From: Certhia americana
Taxonomy: Eukaryota; Chordata; Aves; Passeriformes; Certhiidae
Length of the DNA stretch: 64,000 nt
Reading direction: 5' to 3'
Assembly: GCA_018697195.1 (NCBI GenBank)
Contig: CM031857.1
Span: 62,936,069-63,000,068 of the forward strand
Shown in pieces: positions 26,481 through 38,342 of this stretch; within the stretch, counting starts at the first letter, position 1; every line of letters starts with the position of its first letter. The translations under genes and the position numbers were made by a program. The notes beneath the pieces were generated by a model. The model searched no databases. It saw only the letters and a list, made by a program, of their open reading frames with translations, and was not told the origin of the DNA.

Positions 26481-26881
26481 AGAATCATAAAATCATTGAA
26501 TCATTTAGGCTGGAAAAGATCTTCAAGATCATCTAGTCCAAACATAAACCTAACACTGCCAAGTCCACCACTAGACCATGTCCCTAGTGCCACAACTGCA
26601 CATCTTTTAAACATCTCCAGGAATGGTGACTCCGTGGCAGTCAATTCCAAGCATTCCAGTAAAGGCATTTTTTCTAAAATGCCAATCCCTGGTAGCTTGG
26701 TGCCATTTTTCCCTCTCCTGTCACTTGTTACTTAGGAGAAAGACTGACTCCCACCTCACTACAACCTTCTTTCAGGCATACATCGAGCATTAAGGTCTCC
26801 TTGAGCCTTCTTTTCTCCAGGCTAAACAACCCCTGTTCCCTCAGACCCTTCCCCAGATTTGTTGCTTCTCTTTGGACAGCC
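26481..26881 (-). mobile_element. CR1 LINE, 3'-end fragment (antisense)
   Basis: Reading left to right this is the reverse complement of a CR1 3' end. It begins with the terminal AGAATCATAAAATCATTGAA, then GGCTGGAAAAGATCTTCAAG (26509-26528), CCAGGAATGGTGACTCC, GTCACTTGTTACTTAGGAGA and CTTCTTTTCTCCAGGCTAAA near 26807-26826. It is 5'-truncated at about 26881 after TCTTTGGACAGCC and has a deletion of about 30 bases near 26846. It starts only about 6 bases after the LTR duplication. Confidence 0.9.
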
Positions 26882-28489
26882 TGCTTAGGTACTTGCCTGC
26901 AGTATTTACCTGATATTTACACTAGGTATTTACTTTTCTTTGATAACATAAGTGTGCATTGGATTTTTTGCCTTAAACAACTTTATTTTGGCTAGCACAA
27001 TATTCATTTTTTGTTATGTGGTTCTTTAGAAAGTTATAGTCTCCATCTGAGGAATTCAGTGTATTTAGAATTTGTGCTTGTGTGTAGGAAGTGACCTATA
27101 AGGAAATTAATGTGCTTTTGCAGTTTTTTGATTGCATTCTTATTTTTGTTGTGACAATAAAATAATGCTGTTCTAAGTAATGTTTCTAGGTTCCTTTCTC
27201 TATGTCTTTACATGCAGATTTTCTCTAAATTTTATGGTCTTTTTCTCCCTGACATTTCTCATCTATGTCTACACAGCTGAAATCTCTATCCATCTTATAT
27301 CTTGATTACAGCAACCCCTCTTCCTTTCACTTTATAAAATGCAAAGGAATGCTGCTCCATTCATTTCCATGTTTCAATGACAATACTTAAGAATTTGATT
27401 TTAAAAGGGGAAAAAAACCCCAAAATTGTATGCACAAAACTCCTCTTCCCTAAATGCCTGTCTCTGAATCCCTATAATGTATTAGGCCCTTCTCACTTCA
27501 CAAGGGCAGCAGAGCCAGCAGTGCAGCATCCTACATCACAAGACCTACTTGCTGAGTAAATCTTCCAAGCAATAGCAAGAGCAGTCATGCTGCTCAGTGA
27601 AGGAGAGGGCAGGGGAAAAGATGACAATAGCTGGAGTAAAATGTGATGCTGTTACCTCTGCACATATTTCAGGAGCTAGATATGGTTGTCAGTTATCTTT
27701 ATTTTGCCTGTACACATCTGAGAGTAGCAGCTTTTTCCTGTCTGGAATATGTATACAAAGAGCAGGTCTATTTCCACACAAAAACCATTTCACCTCTGAT
27801 GCATTTTCTAATTAGCTTCTATTCTGTGGTAGTTTTTCAGTGGACCCTGAACTGCCAGCCTGCTGTGACTGAAGCACACCCACAATCAAGGACATGCAAC
27901 CCTTTTCTCAAGCAGCATTTTTTCACTGGTATACACAGGATACAGGATAATACTAAAATGGGTTCAGACCCTTTTAGAAACCCACATGTATTTTGTTTTT
28001 CAGAAATTTCTCAGCTCAGTGGCCATAATGAACTCAGTCTCTTACTTCAGACTCACTGATTTTTTTTCAGGAGAATATGTTAACTAAACCAAAGCCAAAA
28101 GACTCTGAAAAAGAGTCATTGTCCTCTGTACATAACAGTTTTTGTTCATTTGATAAAAAACTGTGAACTTTTCATTTAGGTGAACCCCATTCTTAAAATA
28201 CTAAGCATTTAACATACTTCCTTTAAGTATGAGTTTGCTTTCCAACAAATCTCTATTTTCACAAAACATGCCAGCTATAAAACAAGGTGCAGCTATTTCA
28301 GATTCCTTCAGTGCTGCTCTTCTCTGACATACTGGGGCAGGCTGAATCTCTTCATAGCACTGGGATGTTCATGTTCAGTTCTGTTCTCAGGCTACAGCCA
28401 AGCATAAGGTTGTGTTCAGCATTTATCACTGTGATCTGTGACACAGGCTCTAGCTTTATCATATTTCAGAAGTCTGTGTAGTTTCATAT
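26882..28489. other. Unique non-coding DNA
   Basis: No recognised repeat or gene. A 138-codon forward frame (27643-28059) has no recognisable domain, good start context or splice frame, and is taken as chance. Confidence 0.5.
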
Positions 28490-28595
28490 GGTTTAAGGTG
28501 AGAGGGGTCTATTAGATCATCTGCTCTGACCTCCCATATATCATAAACCATTAAGCTTCAACCACAAGCTCTTAAATTAAGCCCAAAGACTTTAG
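28490..28595 (-). mobile_element. Ancient CR1-type LINE relic (antisense)
   Basis: GGTCTATTAGATCATCTGCT (28506-28525) followed by CTGACCTCCCATATATCATA and then AATTAAGCCCAAAGACTTTA (28575-28594) matches the layout of the reverse-complemented 3' end of older CR1 subfamilies best known from turtles and crocodilians, where a GATCATCTAGTCTGACCTCC-like core is followed by an AGCCCAATAACTT-like segment. Divergence is high and the extent is uncertain. Confidence 0.55.
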
Positions 28596-31500
28596 TTAGC
28601 ACTTTGGTTCTCAGAAGACTAAGCTTTTTGCCAAAGGCAGACAGAAAATCAGAAAAAACAGATGCTACTAATCCAAACTCCTCTGCAATGGAGGACAATT
28701 GATTAAGTGAGATAAGTGATTTGTACACACCTCCGGTGTTAAGGCATTTACTGTAGGGACTAGAAATTGTGAAACATGAATTTAATACCCTGCTCTGCTT
28801 TCTGACTTCAGACAAGGCTCTTTCCGTTTTTGGGGTTTTTTTTTGCCACAGGTTCTAATTTCTCAAATAGTTGTAATTAAAATCTCCTTTCTCAAAGCTT
28901 GTTATTAGAATGTTCCTGAGATAGAGTTATTAAGTACTTATATAAGCCTCTTGTCTTTTGGTAAGTAATACTTAGCTAGGAAAACTCTGAGTAGCACACA
29001 GTCCTTCAGTATAGCATTCCTGTTTGCTATTCTGTTTCTTAATTCAAATCCTCTGCTGGCTTCCATGGGGCTACAAGTCAGTAAGGGCACAGTCCTCTGG
29101 TCTGCACCCTGCCTTTCCTGTCTGCAAATGATGCAGTTCACTAAAAAATGAGGTGGTTCATTCATTCACTCTAAATTAAAACCCCATAGGAAGGGGAAGA
29201 AAAACGCAGGTGGAAGATTGTTATTGGATTACTGATTTATAAGAGCAATTCAAGGTTACCAGCACAATTTCACCTTCTAGCAATCCATGGTGAAGAAAAA
29301 AGCTGGCACAAATTCAAAGTGCTGTTCTGCATACTCCTTTGTTATAACATGGCAGTCTACTTATATAAGTAACTTTTAAAAATGTATATTAAACATATTT
29401 TCTACTGGAACAGTGAAACAGCTCACAGAGTGTTGTAATTTTGCTGAAATTTTGTTTCAAAGGAGCAAAAAGCTGATGATGATGACTGTCTTTAATCCTT
29501 TCTTCTGAAATTACTATTCACAGAATTGAAAGAGATCTACTAGGTTAGCAAATCCCAAACCATGCTGTCACAGGCAGACATGAACTGTCATCCTGTTCAT
29601 TTTCTATTTATATTATTCTGTGTATTACAGTATAAAATGGAATTTAAATAAAAGTGATTAAACTGAAATTATTTTTCTTTAAATCCCTTCATATGAATTT
29701 TCAGATTTAGCTCCAATTCAGAAGGAAAAGACATTTCAAAAGCTTGACATCATTCATGGAAAAAAAAAAAAAAAAGCCTTCAAAAAACACTAATAAAAAG
29801 GCTTCTTATAAATGGCAGCCTTCTTGTAACATTTTTTCCACTGCTCCAAAAATTCTTTCAAGTAAGTCTGACAGGGCAGCAAACAGGAAAAAGAATTGGT
29901 AACAAATAGTAAGTGCAGCTCCCACTGTTCATCTGAGAAGAGAAACCAGCAGAGAAACAGTGTGTGAGTCTGGTACGAGCACTGCAATAAAAGCACAAAA
30001 GCCAACTCAGCAGGGTACGTACCATCTCCATTCATGCCTAGGTTAGTTCCATACAGAAATCCTTGCACACAGGAGTCAGAACATGCTCTCTTCTCTATGT
30101 CCACACTGTGCATCTCACAGTTTCTGCATGCCACACATTTTAGACTACAAGCTGTTCTTTTATGCTAAATTGCAGCTCTAACATACAGATTTGTGCAAAA
30201 AATTCACTGAATATAGTATCAACCAAACTTGTTTTTAAGCCACAGGGGGTAGCATGTTTACCATATGGATGCCAAAGCTTATAAGATGTGGCATTCAAAG
30301 CACTCACATCTGTAGGAAATATACAGAACTGGTTTTGTTGTTTTTTGGTTTTGTTTTTTTTTTTCTTTTGTCTTCCTTTCTTTATTTGTCCTTCTCTATG
30401 TGTCATCATGCAACATTGCTGAGAAAAGTATTGTGAAAGTTATGGGCAATGAATGAAGGGGAAAATGAGCAGGTGTAAAATCTACTTTGTTGGTGCATAA
30501 CAATTTTTGTACTAATAGAACGGTTTATGTCTTTTTCCTTGCAAAAAATTCTGAATTCTATAATTTAGGGATGTAACTATTGATTAAAAAAAAAAAAAAA
30601 GAAGAAGCCTAAATGGGATATATAGGAACATCTTGGACAATATTGTTTTTGTATTAGACTTGAACTCTACTATGAAAAGAGGAGTAATTATTCAATTGTT
30701 TGATACAGAAATCAAACACAGAAATTACTGTATGTCCCTGAAATCACAGAGTCAAATTCTTCTGGGTTTTTTGGCTTTTTTTCTTTAACAGTGAGCTTAA
30801 ATTCTGAAGCTCCTGGATATCAAAGATAAGAATTACATATCCTGAGACACTTTAGTGCCAGTGTTAAACTAACACATCTAAATCTATTTTGCTTCTGAAA
30901 GTAGTTTGCAATAAGTAACTTTGTTTTCAATTATATATTCATATGGGAATCTCATTTTGCATTTTATTCATCAACAGAAGAGATAAAAGCAGTTAGAAAA
31001 TACTTGGTAGCAGAGTTTTACTGCAATAGTAAATCATACCTCTACTATAAAAGTTGAGAGAAGCATTATGTGAGGTTGTGTTACACTCCAGGATTTTATA
31101 GCCTTGAAAAGAATCAGCAATAAATTTGAATAAGACTGAGAAGGGAAGCAGCTGGAGATGCAAAAGAGAAGTGACACCTTTATACTGTACTTCTATTTAC
31201 CATTTATCTGTCATTTTTTTATCTCCACATCTTGAGATTAGAAATTTCTTTTTGCATAGGTAAAATGTCAGTGACAACTTTCTATTTTAACATCTTATGC
31301 TGTCAATGACATTTTGTTTTAATAACTTTGAAAGAACTTCTGATTATTCTGTTTCTTACTTGGTAGAATGAGAAATACAGAAAGGAAAATGGTTGCTGAT
31401 GAAATACACTAGATCCTTTTCCTTTTAGTATTTAAAGCTATTGCAGGTAAAGAGTAATCAACACCTTGGGATTGTTTGCTATAAACTTTCTAAATTAATA

Positions 31501-32971
31501 TGGGTTACTTCAATTACAATATTTACAAATAAAATAGAATACATACTTTGTAGGCATCCATGGTTTAGATGCTGCAAATTCCACCCTTATTATTATAAGA
31601 AATATAGAAACTAAAATCTGAGGAGAGCAAAATGTTTGATATTGACTTCTTGTTTTGCTTTGCAGGGGGTGAGATAGTTGCAACAACTTTGAGATAATGA
31701 TAGTAAATAATTTTAAAATCTAATCCTGAGTGAAACTAGAGACTTAATCTTCTTCTCAGTAGCTCCAGATCTAGTATGAAATTTAATAAAAGTTTTAGAT
31801 ATCTGTGTAGCTAAGAGTCAGTAATTTTATTTTCCCCAAATTTCTAATTTCACAGACTTCTGAGCTAAAGATATTCTCACAAATGCATCTGTGGGTATTA
31901 ATAGAGAACTAGAAAATTCATGGCATAATACAAAGCCTTTCCTTTACACTTCCCACTGAATCAAGCTACTTTAGAAACTAAATTTTTAAAATCTATTTTT
32001 TTTTTAATTATTAAAGCAAAAGCAACTTTGAACACTTTTTTCATCATTTTTAGCAAGAAAAAAAATCCCCACTCCTTATGAATGAAAAAATCCCAAGTTT
32101 GCAAATATTTTCTACAGACATCTTTGTTGTATAAAAGGACTTTATATACAAGCATATCCCACTACTGTTTCTCCTGTAACAATTCTATAATATTAGAGAA
32201 TTGAAAAGCTGGATAGTATTTTGTGTCATTTTCTAGTAGGTTTAACATTCAGAACCTTTTGTCGGCTATAATTTGAGACATTTTTACCTGGTTTATAAAG
32301 AAATTACATTTTAAGATGTTGATTAGGAAAATAAACGGTCTAAATTGAAAGTGATGAAAAAATTTAATGAATTTTAAAATTATGAATTTGAAAATACTGG
32401 ACATCAGTTACATGTGGATTATTCCACATGAATTTGAATAAATAGTAAATAATGTGTACAAGAAATGAGAACACTTTCCATTCTCAACCAACCCCTAGTG
32501 TGTACCTGTTACCTTAACAGGTTTAACAAAGATGACATTAAACTGTGACTTCAACATCAGCCACAGTTGAGGTGAGTTGTTCGTAGACAATACATTTTCC
32601 CCAAACCAAAAAATCCCCAAGAGTTTCCATCAAATCCTTTTTAACCATACACAGAATCATTACAAATTGTTAAAGTATATGTTTTTTTTAAATTTTTTTA
32701 AATTCTAATTACATCTAGAAAGCTTTCCTTTTTCCACTCCTGATAATAATCTGGCCTAAAATACACTTGACAAAATACTTTATAGTTTCACAGCCATTAT
32801 ATCTATGTCTGCACAGCAGTTGTATATTTACATGTCCTTTTAAACATGGATAGATCACACTTCAGAAATTTGCACTAAGATTCTATATTACACAAAATAT
32901 TCATAAATATCTATATTGTGTTGAATTATGCAGGGAATGTACTGAAATTACAGTTTGGAATTCTGTAAAGT

Positions 32972-32973
<2 letters not shown>

Positions 32974-33003
<30 letters not shown>
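32974..33003 (+). repeat. (GT)15 microsatellite
   Basis: Thirty bases of uninterrupted GT dinucleotides, likely length-polymorphic. Confidence 0.95.
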
Positions 33004-33005
<2 letters not shown>

Positions 33006-33890
33006 CTATTCATATTTCCACAGATACATAGAATATTACCAAAATAAAATACACAGAAAACAAATAACAGCCTGCATTATTTTAACCCTCAGCTAGAAAC
33101 ATATTTTCAGTTGAATTTGCTTAAAATAATTTTGTTTTGAATTAGGTTATTCAACATCGTTTACTTTCATCCAGCATTCAAAAAATAAAGGATTCAGTGA
33201 ACTTGAAATGACAAACACAAAAATCTGTTCATGAAGGAAAGTAATATAACATAGCACTCAATCAGTTACTCTAAAGCTTTACTCCCAGCCCCTCTCTTTT
33301 GCATTATATAATTTCTCACTATCGAAATGAAACATTATCATCAATAGGTTGAATGGGAAAGTTCCTAAAATATCCTGTAGAGGTATTATCAAGTTAATAT
33401 AAGGAAAGAAAAAAAAAAAAAAAATCTATGTTTTCTTTGTTTACCTTTTCTTTCAGCCAAGCAGTAGCTGTTTGTTCAAGTCTGGTCAGAGATCAGTCCT
33501 CACTTAAGAATTATTTAAGAATTTCAGGTTTTTTGCTTCAGTATTGAGATCAATGAATATTTTGAGCCATTAATGAACTACTATAATCAAGTATCACTGT
33601 TTCAAGGATGAGTCACATTGTAGAGGGGCTGCTTGACAGTCTTATACCTTAAATGAGGGGCAAAATTTCATATATTTCACCAGTGGCAGTCAAACAATGT
33701 GAAACTCAGCAAACAATAGTTATTAAAATTAAGGATGCAATATTAGCTCATTGTGCAAACCTAGTTCAATGTAACTGATATACATTGTCAAAAAATAGAT
33801 GAAGAAAAGAAGTAATTGCATTTAGATATAAATATATCTAAAATGGGTCAGGGTAAGCAGCCTATCGACGCGTCTATATCTTTTTGCTTC

Positions 33891-33915
33891 ATCAGACAAT
33901 TATAAGGTGTCTGAT
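33891..33915. repeat. Perfect 8-bp hairpin
   Basis: ATCAGACA (33891-33898) and TGTCTGAT (33908-33915) flank a 9-base loop. A further TCAGACAG follows at about 33919. No function inferred. Confidence 0.5.
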
Positions 33916-34053
33916 TTTTCAGACAGTTGAATCTATTAAAGTCTAGCTCTCTGCCAACAGTGCTCTTGGCATGCATCCACATGATGTAATTTTATAGATA
34001 ACTGGATTTTTTCCGTGATTGGTATTTTCAAAAAATCAAATTTACTAATAGAG

Positions 34054-34056
<3 letters not shown>

Positions 34057-34103
<47 letters not shown>
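34057..34103 (+). repeat. Poly(A) run, 47 bases
   Basis: An uninterrupted A47, the longest homopolymer in the window. Upstream sequence shows no retrocopy and avian CR1 does not leave poly(A) tails. It may be partly an assembly or sequencing length artefact. Confidence 0.9.
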
Positions 34104-34105
<2 letters not shown>

Positions 34106-36639
34106 GAAAATAACCATTTTGTATTGACTGCTCCATTTATAAATTGGGCAATTCACTGAACCAATGTTTCAAAAGACTGTAGAATGTCAAGAAAAATATT
34201 TTTTTCAACCCTGAGGAAAGAAAAGTTTGCAAGTTGTCAATCTTCTGTTTTTAATAGCAAATCCTGAATGTTCTAAATTAGTTTATGCATTTTTGCGACC
34301 ACCTGTCTGCTGTTACTGTCAAAACTGATTCAGGTCCTCTGAGTGTTCAGAAGTCTTAGCTGTGACACTGTAAAGTTTTAACCCTTTCAGCAAGTAAGTG
34401 AGGAACGCCTGTACATGGACCTCTAATAAAGGGTCTTCTTGATTAAAAGAGTGGAATAAAAGCCCTAAACAACTGAAAGATGGGGTGGCATAGTAGCATA
34501 GGTCTCTGTCCCTCTTTTAGTGAACTTGGTGGGGGGGTTGACTCTACAGAACTGCAATGTGAGAAGCAGAAGTTAGTTTTTCTTTCAGCTGAGCTCTTTG
34601 ATGATATTCAGACACAGCTGTCAAAGTTTAGAGAATGGCATGATTAATGTATTTCAGTCTTGAAATTTAACATCAGATGTTTAAGTTGACATTAGACATC
34701 CTGGATTACTTACCCTTAACTTTTATTCAGAGGCACAAATAGTTACAAAGAGAAACAGGCATTCATACAGAACAGTAAACCTAATTTATTTCCTTTGGCC
34801 AAGAAAGATGAGTGTTCTAAGATGTAGGACTTGGATGTTTTAAATAAGGTAGAATAAATCTTTTTCCCAAGAAGAAAATTCAGCTTGCTGACCTTTCCAA
34901 ACCACTTGCTGGCTAAAGACTTGAATCAGTGGTGTCAGCAGTGAAAAGCATATCTGCTGCTTTAGATTAAAAATCACTTAATTCAAATGAATTTAATTCT
35001 ACGTTATGTTAACATTAATTTGAATTTAAATTAAATTCTTAACATCTGATGCTTACTTATGAAACCAGAGACAAAAAATTGCATGCAGAGCTATAGTATA
35101 CATACAATGCATTCAGCTAAGAGAATAACTCTTCTGACATGTATATAAAAATAGATAATACATATTAATATTAATCTCACCAATATATTAAGGATTGATG
35201 CTTTTAACCCCTTCAAAAATGTTCCAACAATCTTCTGGAAAAAAAAACCAAACAAAACATCAATTTGTCGATGTTCAGTGTGTGAACCAAACATATGCAG
35301 GTGACACCAAGATGGCCACAATCAGCAGCTGAAGCTTATTCCATTTTAGCAGGGGCGAAAAGCACTCCGCCGTTCCTGGCTCACATACCAAAAAGTTCTG
35401 GAGCAGGCACAATTCTTCATCAGGATGTGATTTACAGTAACCAAGTTTCTTATCTCCCTCCCCCCTTTACTGCACAGGCCTAGGTCTGTGAAGAATGCTT
35501 TTTAGGTCTTTTGCAGCATTCTGTTATCTTCTACAGAAATTCTACTTCCCAAGAAAGAAAGAAGACAATGTGACATTTTCCAGACTGAATATTCTTATCA
35601 GAATGACACTGGATTCAAGGTCATCTTGAGCTATAAACAATTCTGAAACCAACTTTCTCTCCTGGCCAGTCTTCCATTTTTAACCCTTTCAGCCCCACAT
35701 TCAGTGTTCATGAATGGAAATTTTAACCTGCAGCCATTGCGATCAACAAAATGAGCACATATCACAGAAGTTAGTTGAATATGGTCATTTCTGGATTTTA
35801 ATACTCTTCTGTGAATACGCCTCATTTGACTTCTAGAGCTACAGTGCTACAAGCGGATCACAAAAATGCATAGATCAATTATCTTAATTGGGCTATGCCA
35901 TTCAACACAGTGCTGATATTTTGTGTAAAATTCAGTTCTGATGAACCATTTACTATTGGTACCTTACAATTTTGGTTCATTCTACCATGAAACTTGAAGC
36001 ACAGAAGCAAGACCTGATCCAGGAGTCTATCAACTTGGGTGCCTCAATTAGCCGCTAGAAATGAAAACATGAACTTTTAATTTGTTTTATTGGCAGCCCA
36101 GATTTATCTTATTGCAGAGCTGGATTCATGCAGGAGGACATCATCCATGTTTGATCAAGCATGCAAGTACCTGGGGATTTGGTTTTCAGAGACTTTTCTA
36201 GACTCTGCAAATAGTGTAAAAAGTATTAGTCAAAAATTTACCATATTACCTTTTAATATCTTTTATGAAAAAACAAAAAACAAACAGAAAAAAAACCCCA
36301 ACCCAACAAAACATTGAAGTGCTACATGAAAGATAGATACAAGAGATGTGGCTTTGGATTATACAAATATGCACAGCTTTGTATATTTTTCAGTAGCCTT
36401 GGAGAACCAAGGCCTACAGACACGCATCCTGAGAAGAAAACGCTCAGAGCACGCACATGCTTCCAGGTGCTGTAGCACTCAAGAAAACTCCTTTATTTTA
36501 AGGGGGGTTTGGCTAAATAAATAAATAACTGCTCTAGGCACATTTCATCTGTGGGACACATCCATAAAATGAGGTCGTACTATTGATTATAATTTCCTGT
36601 TCATTTTAATGACATTTGAAAAGCTTTTGTAGCTCACTA

Positions 36640-36810
36640 AATGAGCTGCTTGGACTCCTTTTCTGCCTGGTTAGTGACTACCAGCAAGTAACAGCGTACA
36701 GCAGGGATAGTCTAATTACTGCCAAAACCAAAGGTCACCTAATTCCAGGCAATGCAAATACACTAATTATATTGTTTCTTAAGGTGTCTTCCAGACATGT
36801 GTCAATCAGC
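36640..36810. promoter_or_regulatory. Candidate conserved regulatory element with octamer and homeodomain sites
   Basis: Contains a perfect POU octamer ATGCAAAT (36752-36759), TAATTA at 36713-36718 and again at 36764-36769, and a GGTCACCTAATT segment near 36733, all within about 60 bases. The patch lacks low-complexity sequence. The site cluster suggests an enhancer, but conservation or activity cannot be judged here. Confidence 0.35.
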
Positions 36811-38103
36811 AAAAAATAGCAAATAGCAGAATAAGCAGTCCTATCCCAGCATAAATTCAACATATTTCTACTTAGAATAATGTAGTAAAATGACAGCACA
36901 TGAAAATGGTTGATAGGGAAATTAATTACTATGCTTTATGAAAAGGAAGCCATGGGATATTAAAAAACCTGAAAGCTCTTTCTGTGACCTTTAAGTAATT
37001 AGTGTTTCATAATTATGTACATGCAGTCTGTAGTTACCTTTTTAAAAATGCCAATAATTTCCCCCTCCAACAAGCCACATATTACAGTTATTTTCATTTA
37101 TATTCTAAATAAGGAAACTTCTTATTGTACAAATATTTTTCATCATTAATCTGGAAGGAAAGAAAACAGAAAAGCGCACACACTTAAATTAAACATTATA
37201 AAATTCTGCTTTTATGATTGATTTTCTATGTACATTTTCTTTAAATTTTTATTTAGCACCTATGAAAAAAATTGCGCTCTCAGGGACACACAAATCCAAG
37301 AGATATTTGACTGTGCTCACCACATCACTTCAAACAAAAACTCTCAATAGAGCCACATTTTTAGTTTAAGATTAACAATGTTCCTGATTTGAAAATTCTC
37401 TCAGAGACATCTATGCCCAGAAATAAAGAGACATCAGTGACAGCACATCATACCAATGCTGTATCATTCAACTATACAGATAACATGGTCATTAACAACG
37501 AGGCTTAAAAAATTAACAGTTATTATGAAGGCTGTTGAAGAAGGAATCAAGGCTGTGAATCCCGCATATTCTGTGATAATCAACTAGTATCCATCACACT
37601 AACTGAAAGTACTGCCAATCCTGCCTTTGTATGCCTGAGTAACAGACCATCCACTGGCTCCTGTGGATGATCCTGAAAAAGTGTCAGCTCTGAGCTACTT
37701 CCTTAATTCTCCAGCATGAATTATATCTGAAACAGCACTGATATTTCCTAATGTACTACATGTGTTTCACTTCTACCTTTCAAAGTTACTTAGCAATGCC
37801 ATCATTACTTAGATATGAGGCTTACAAAGGCTTTGAAGCTGATGATAGGCAGCATGTATGGGTCCACAGTGCCAGCAAAACCTGTTTCAGAGAGCTGAAA
37901 AAGGCAAAACTTGAAATGCCGAGAAAGGAGCACAGAACATGAGAGTGTACAGTCCATTTGTCTTACAGGCTGTCAAAGAGGAAGCCAAAAAGAAACCAAA
38001 ACCCCACCCACTGCTTCTGGTATTCTCTTATCTCTTGGTGCTTAGACAGCTAAATAACCAAGAGATATAAAAAATATTACCAGTCAAACCCATAACGCCT
38101 GTG

Positions 38104-38342
38104 AGAATCAGAGGGTTCTTTGGGTCAGAAGGAAGCTTATAGATTACTTTGTTCCAGTCCCCCAGCCATGGGCAGGGACATTTTTTTTCACTAGACCAGG
38201 TTTATCAGAACTCCAGAGATAGGGCATCCACAACTTTTCTGGGCAACCTGTTCCAGTACTGCAACACCCTCTCAGTAAAGAATTTCTTTCTAATATCTAA
38301 TCTCTTTCAGTTTAAAACCTGTACCCCTTTTCCTATCACTAT
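38104..38342 (-). mobile_element. CR1 LINE, 3'-end fragment (antisense)
   Basis: The reverse-complement CR1 3' end starts at GAGAATCAGAGGGTTCTTTG, continues with CCAGCCATGGGCAGGGACAT (38162-38181), ACTAGACCAGG, GGGCAACCTGTTCCAGTACT (38240-38259) and TCAGTAAAGAATTTCTTTC, and stops after CCCCTTTTCCTATCACT. It is 5'-truncated and about 240 bp long. The 75-codon frame across it is not a gene. Confidence 0.88.

Larger units (their letters stand above)
28596..38103. other. Long unique AT-rich stretch with simple repeats
   Basis: About 9.5 kb with no supportable gene. It includes A-runs near 29759-29775 and 30585-30600, T/G low complexity at 30336-30368, a (GT)15 at 32974-33003, an A47 run at 34057-34103, a small hairpin at 33891-33915, an A/C-rich tract at 36267-36312 and a candidate conserved element at 36640-36810. 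A Cys-rich open patch on the minus strand near 30023-30123 is discussed as a finding. Confidence 0.5.

Noticed and set aside
27643..28059. 138-codon forward open frame
   Set aside because: Overlaps another open frame, has no domain-like features, and AT-rich unique DNA surrounds it.
34520..34545. GGGGGGGTTGACTC stretch as a CR1 3' end
   Set aside because: Only the short G-rich word resembles CR1; no flanking CR1 segments or terminal repeat follow.
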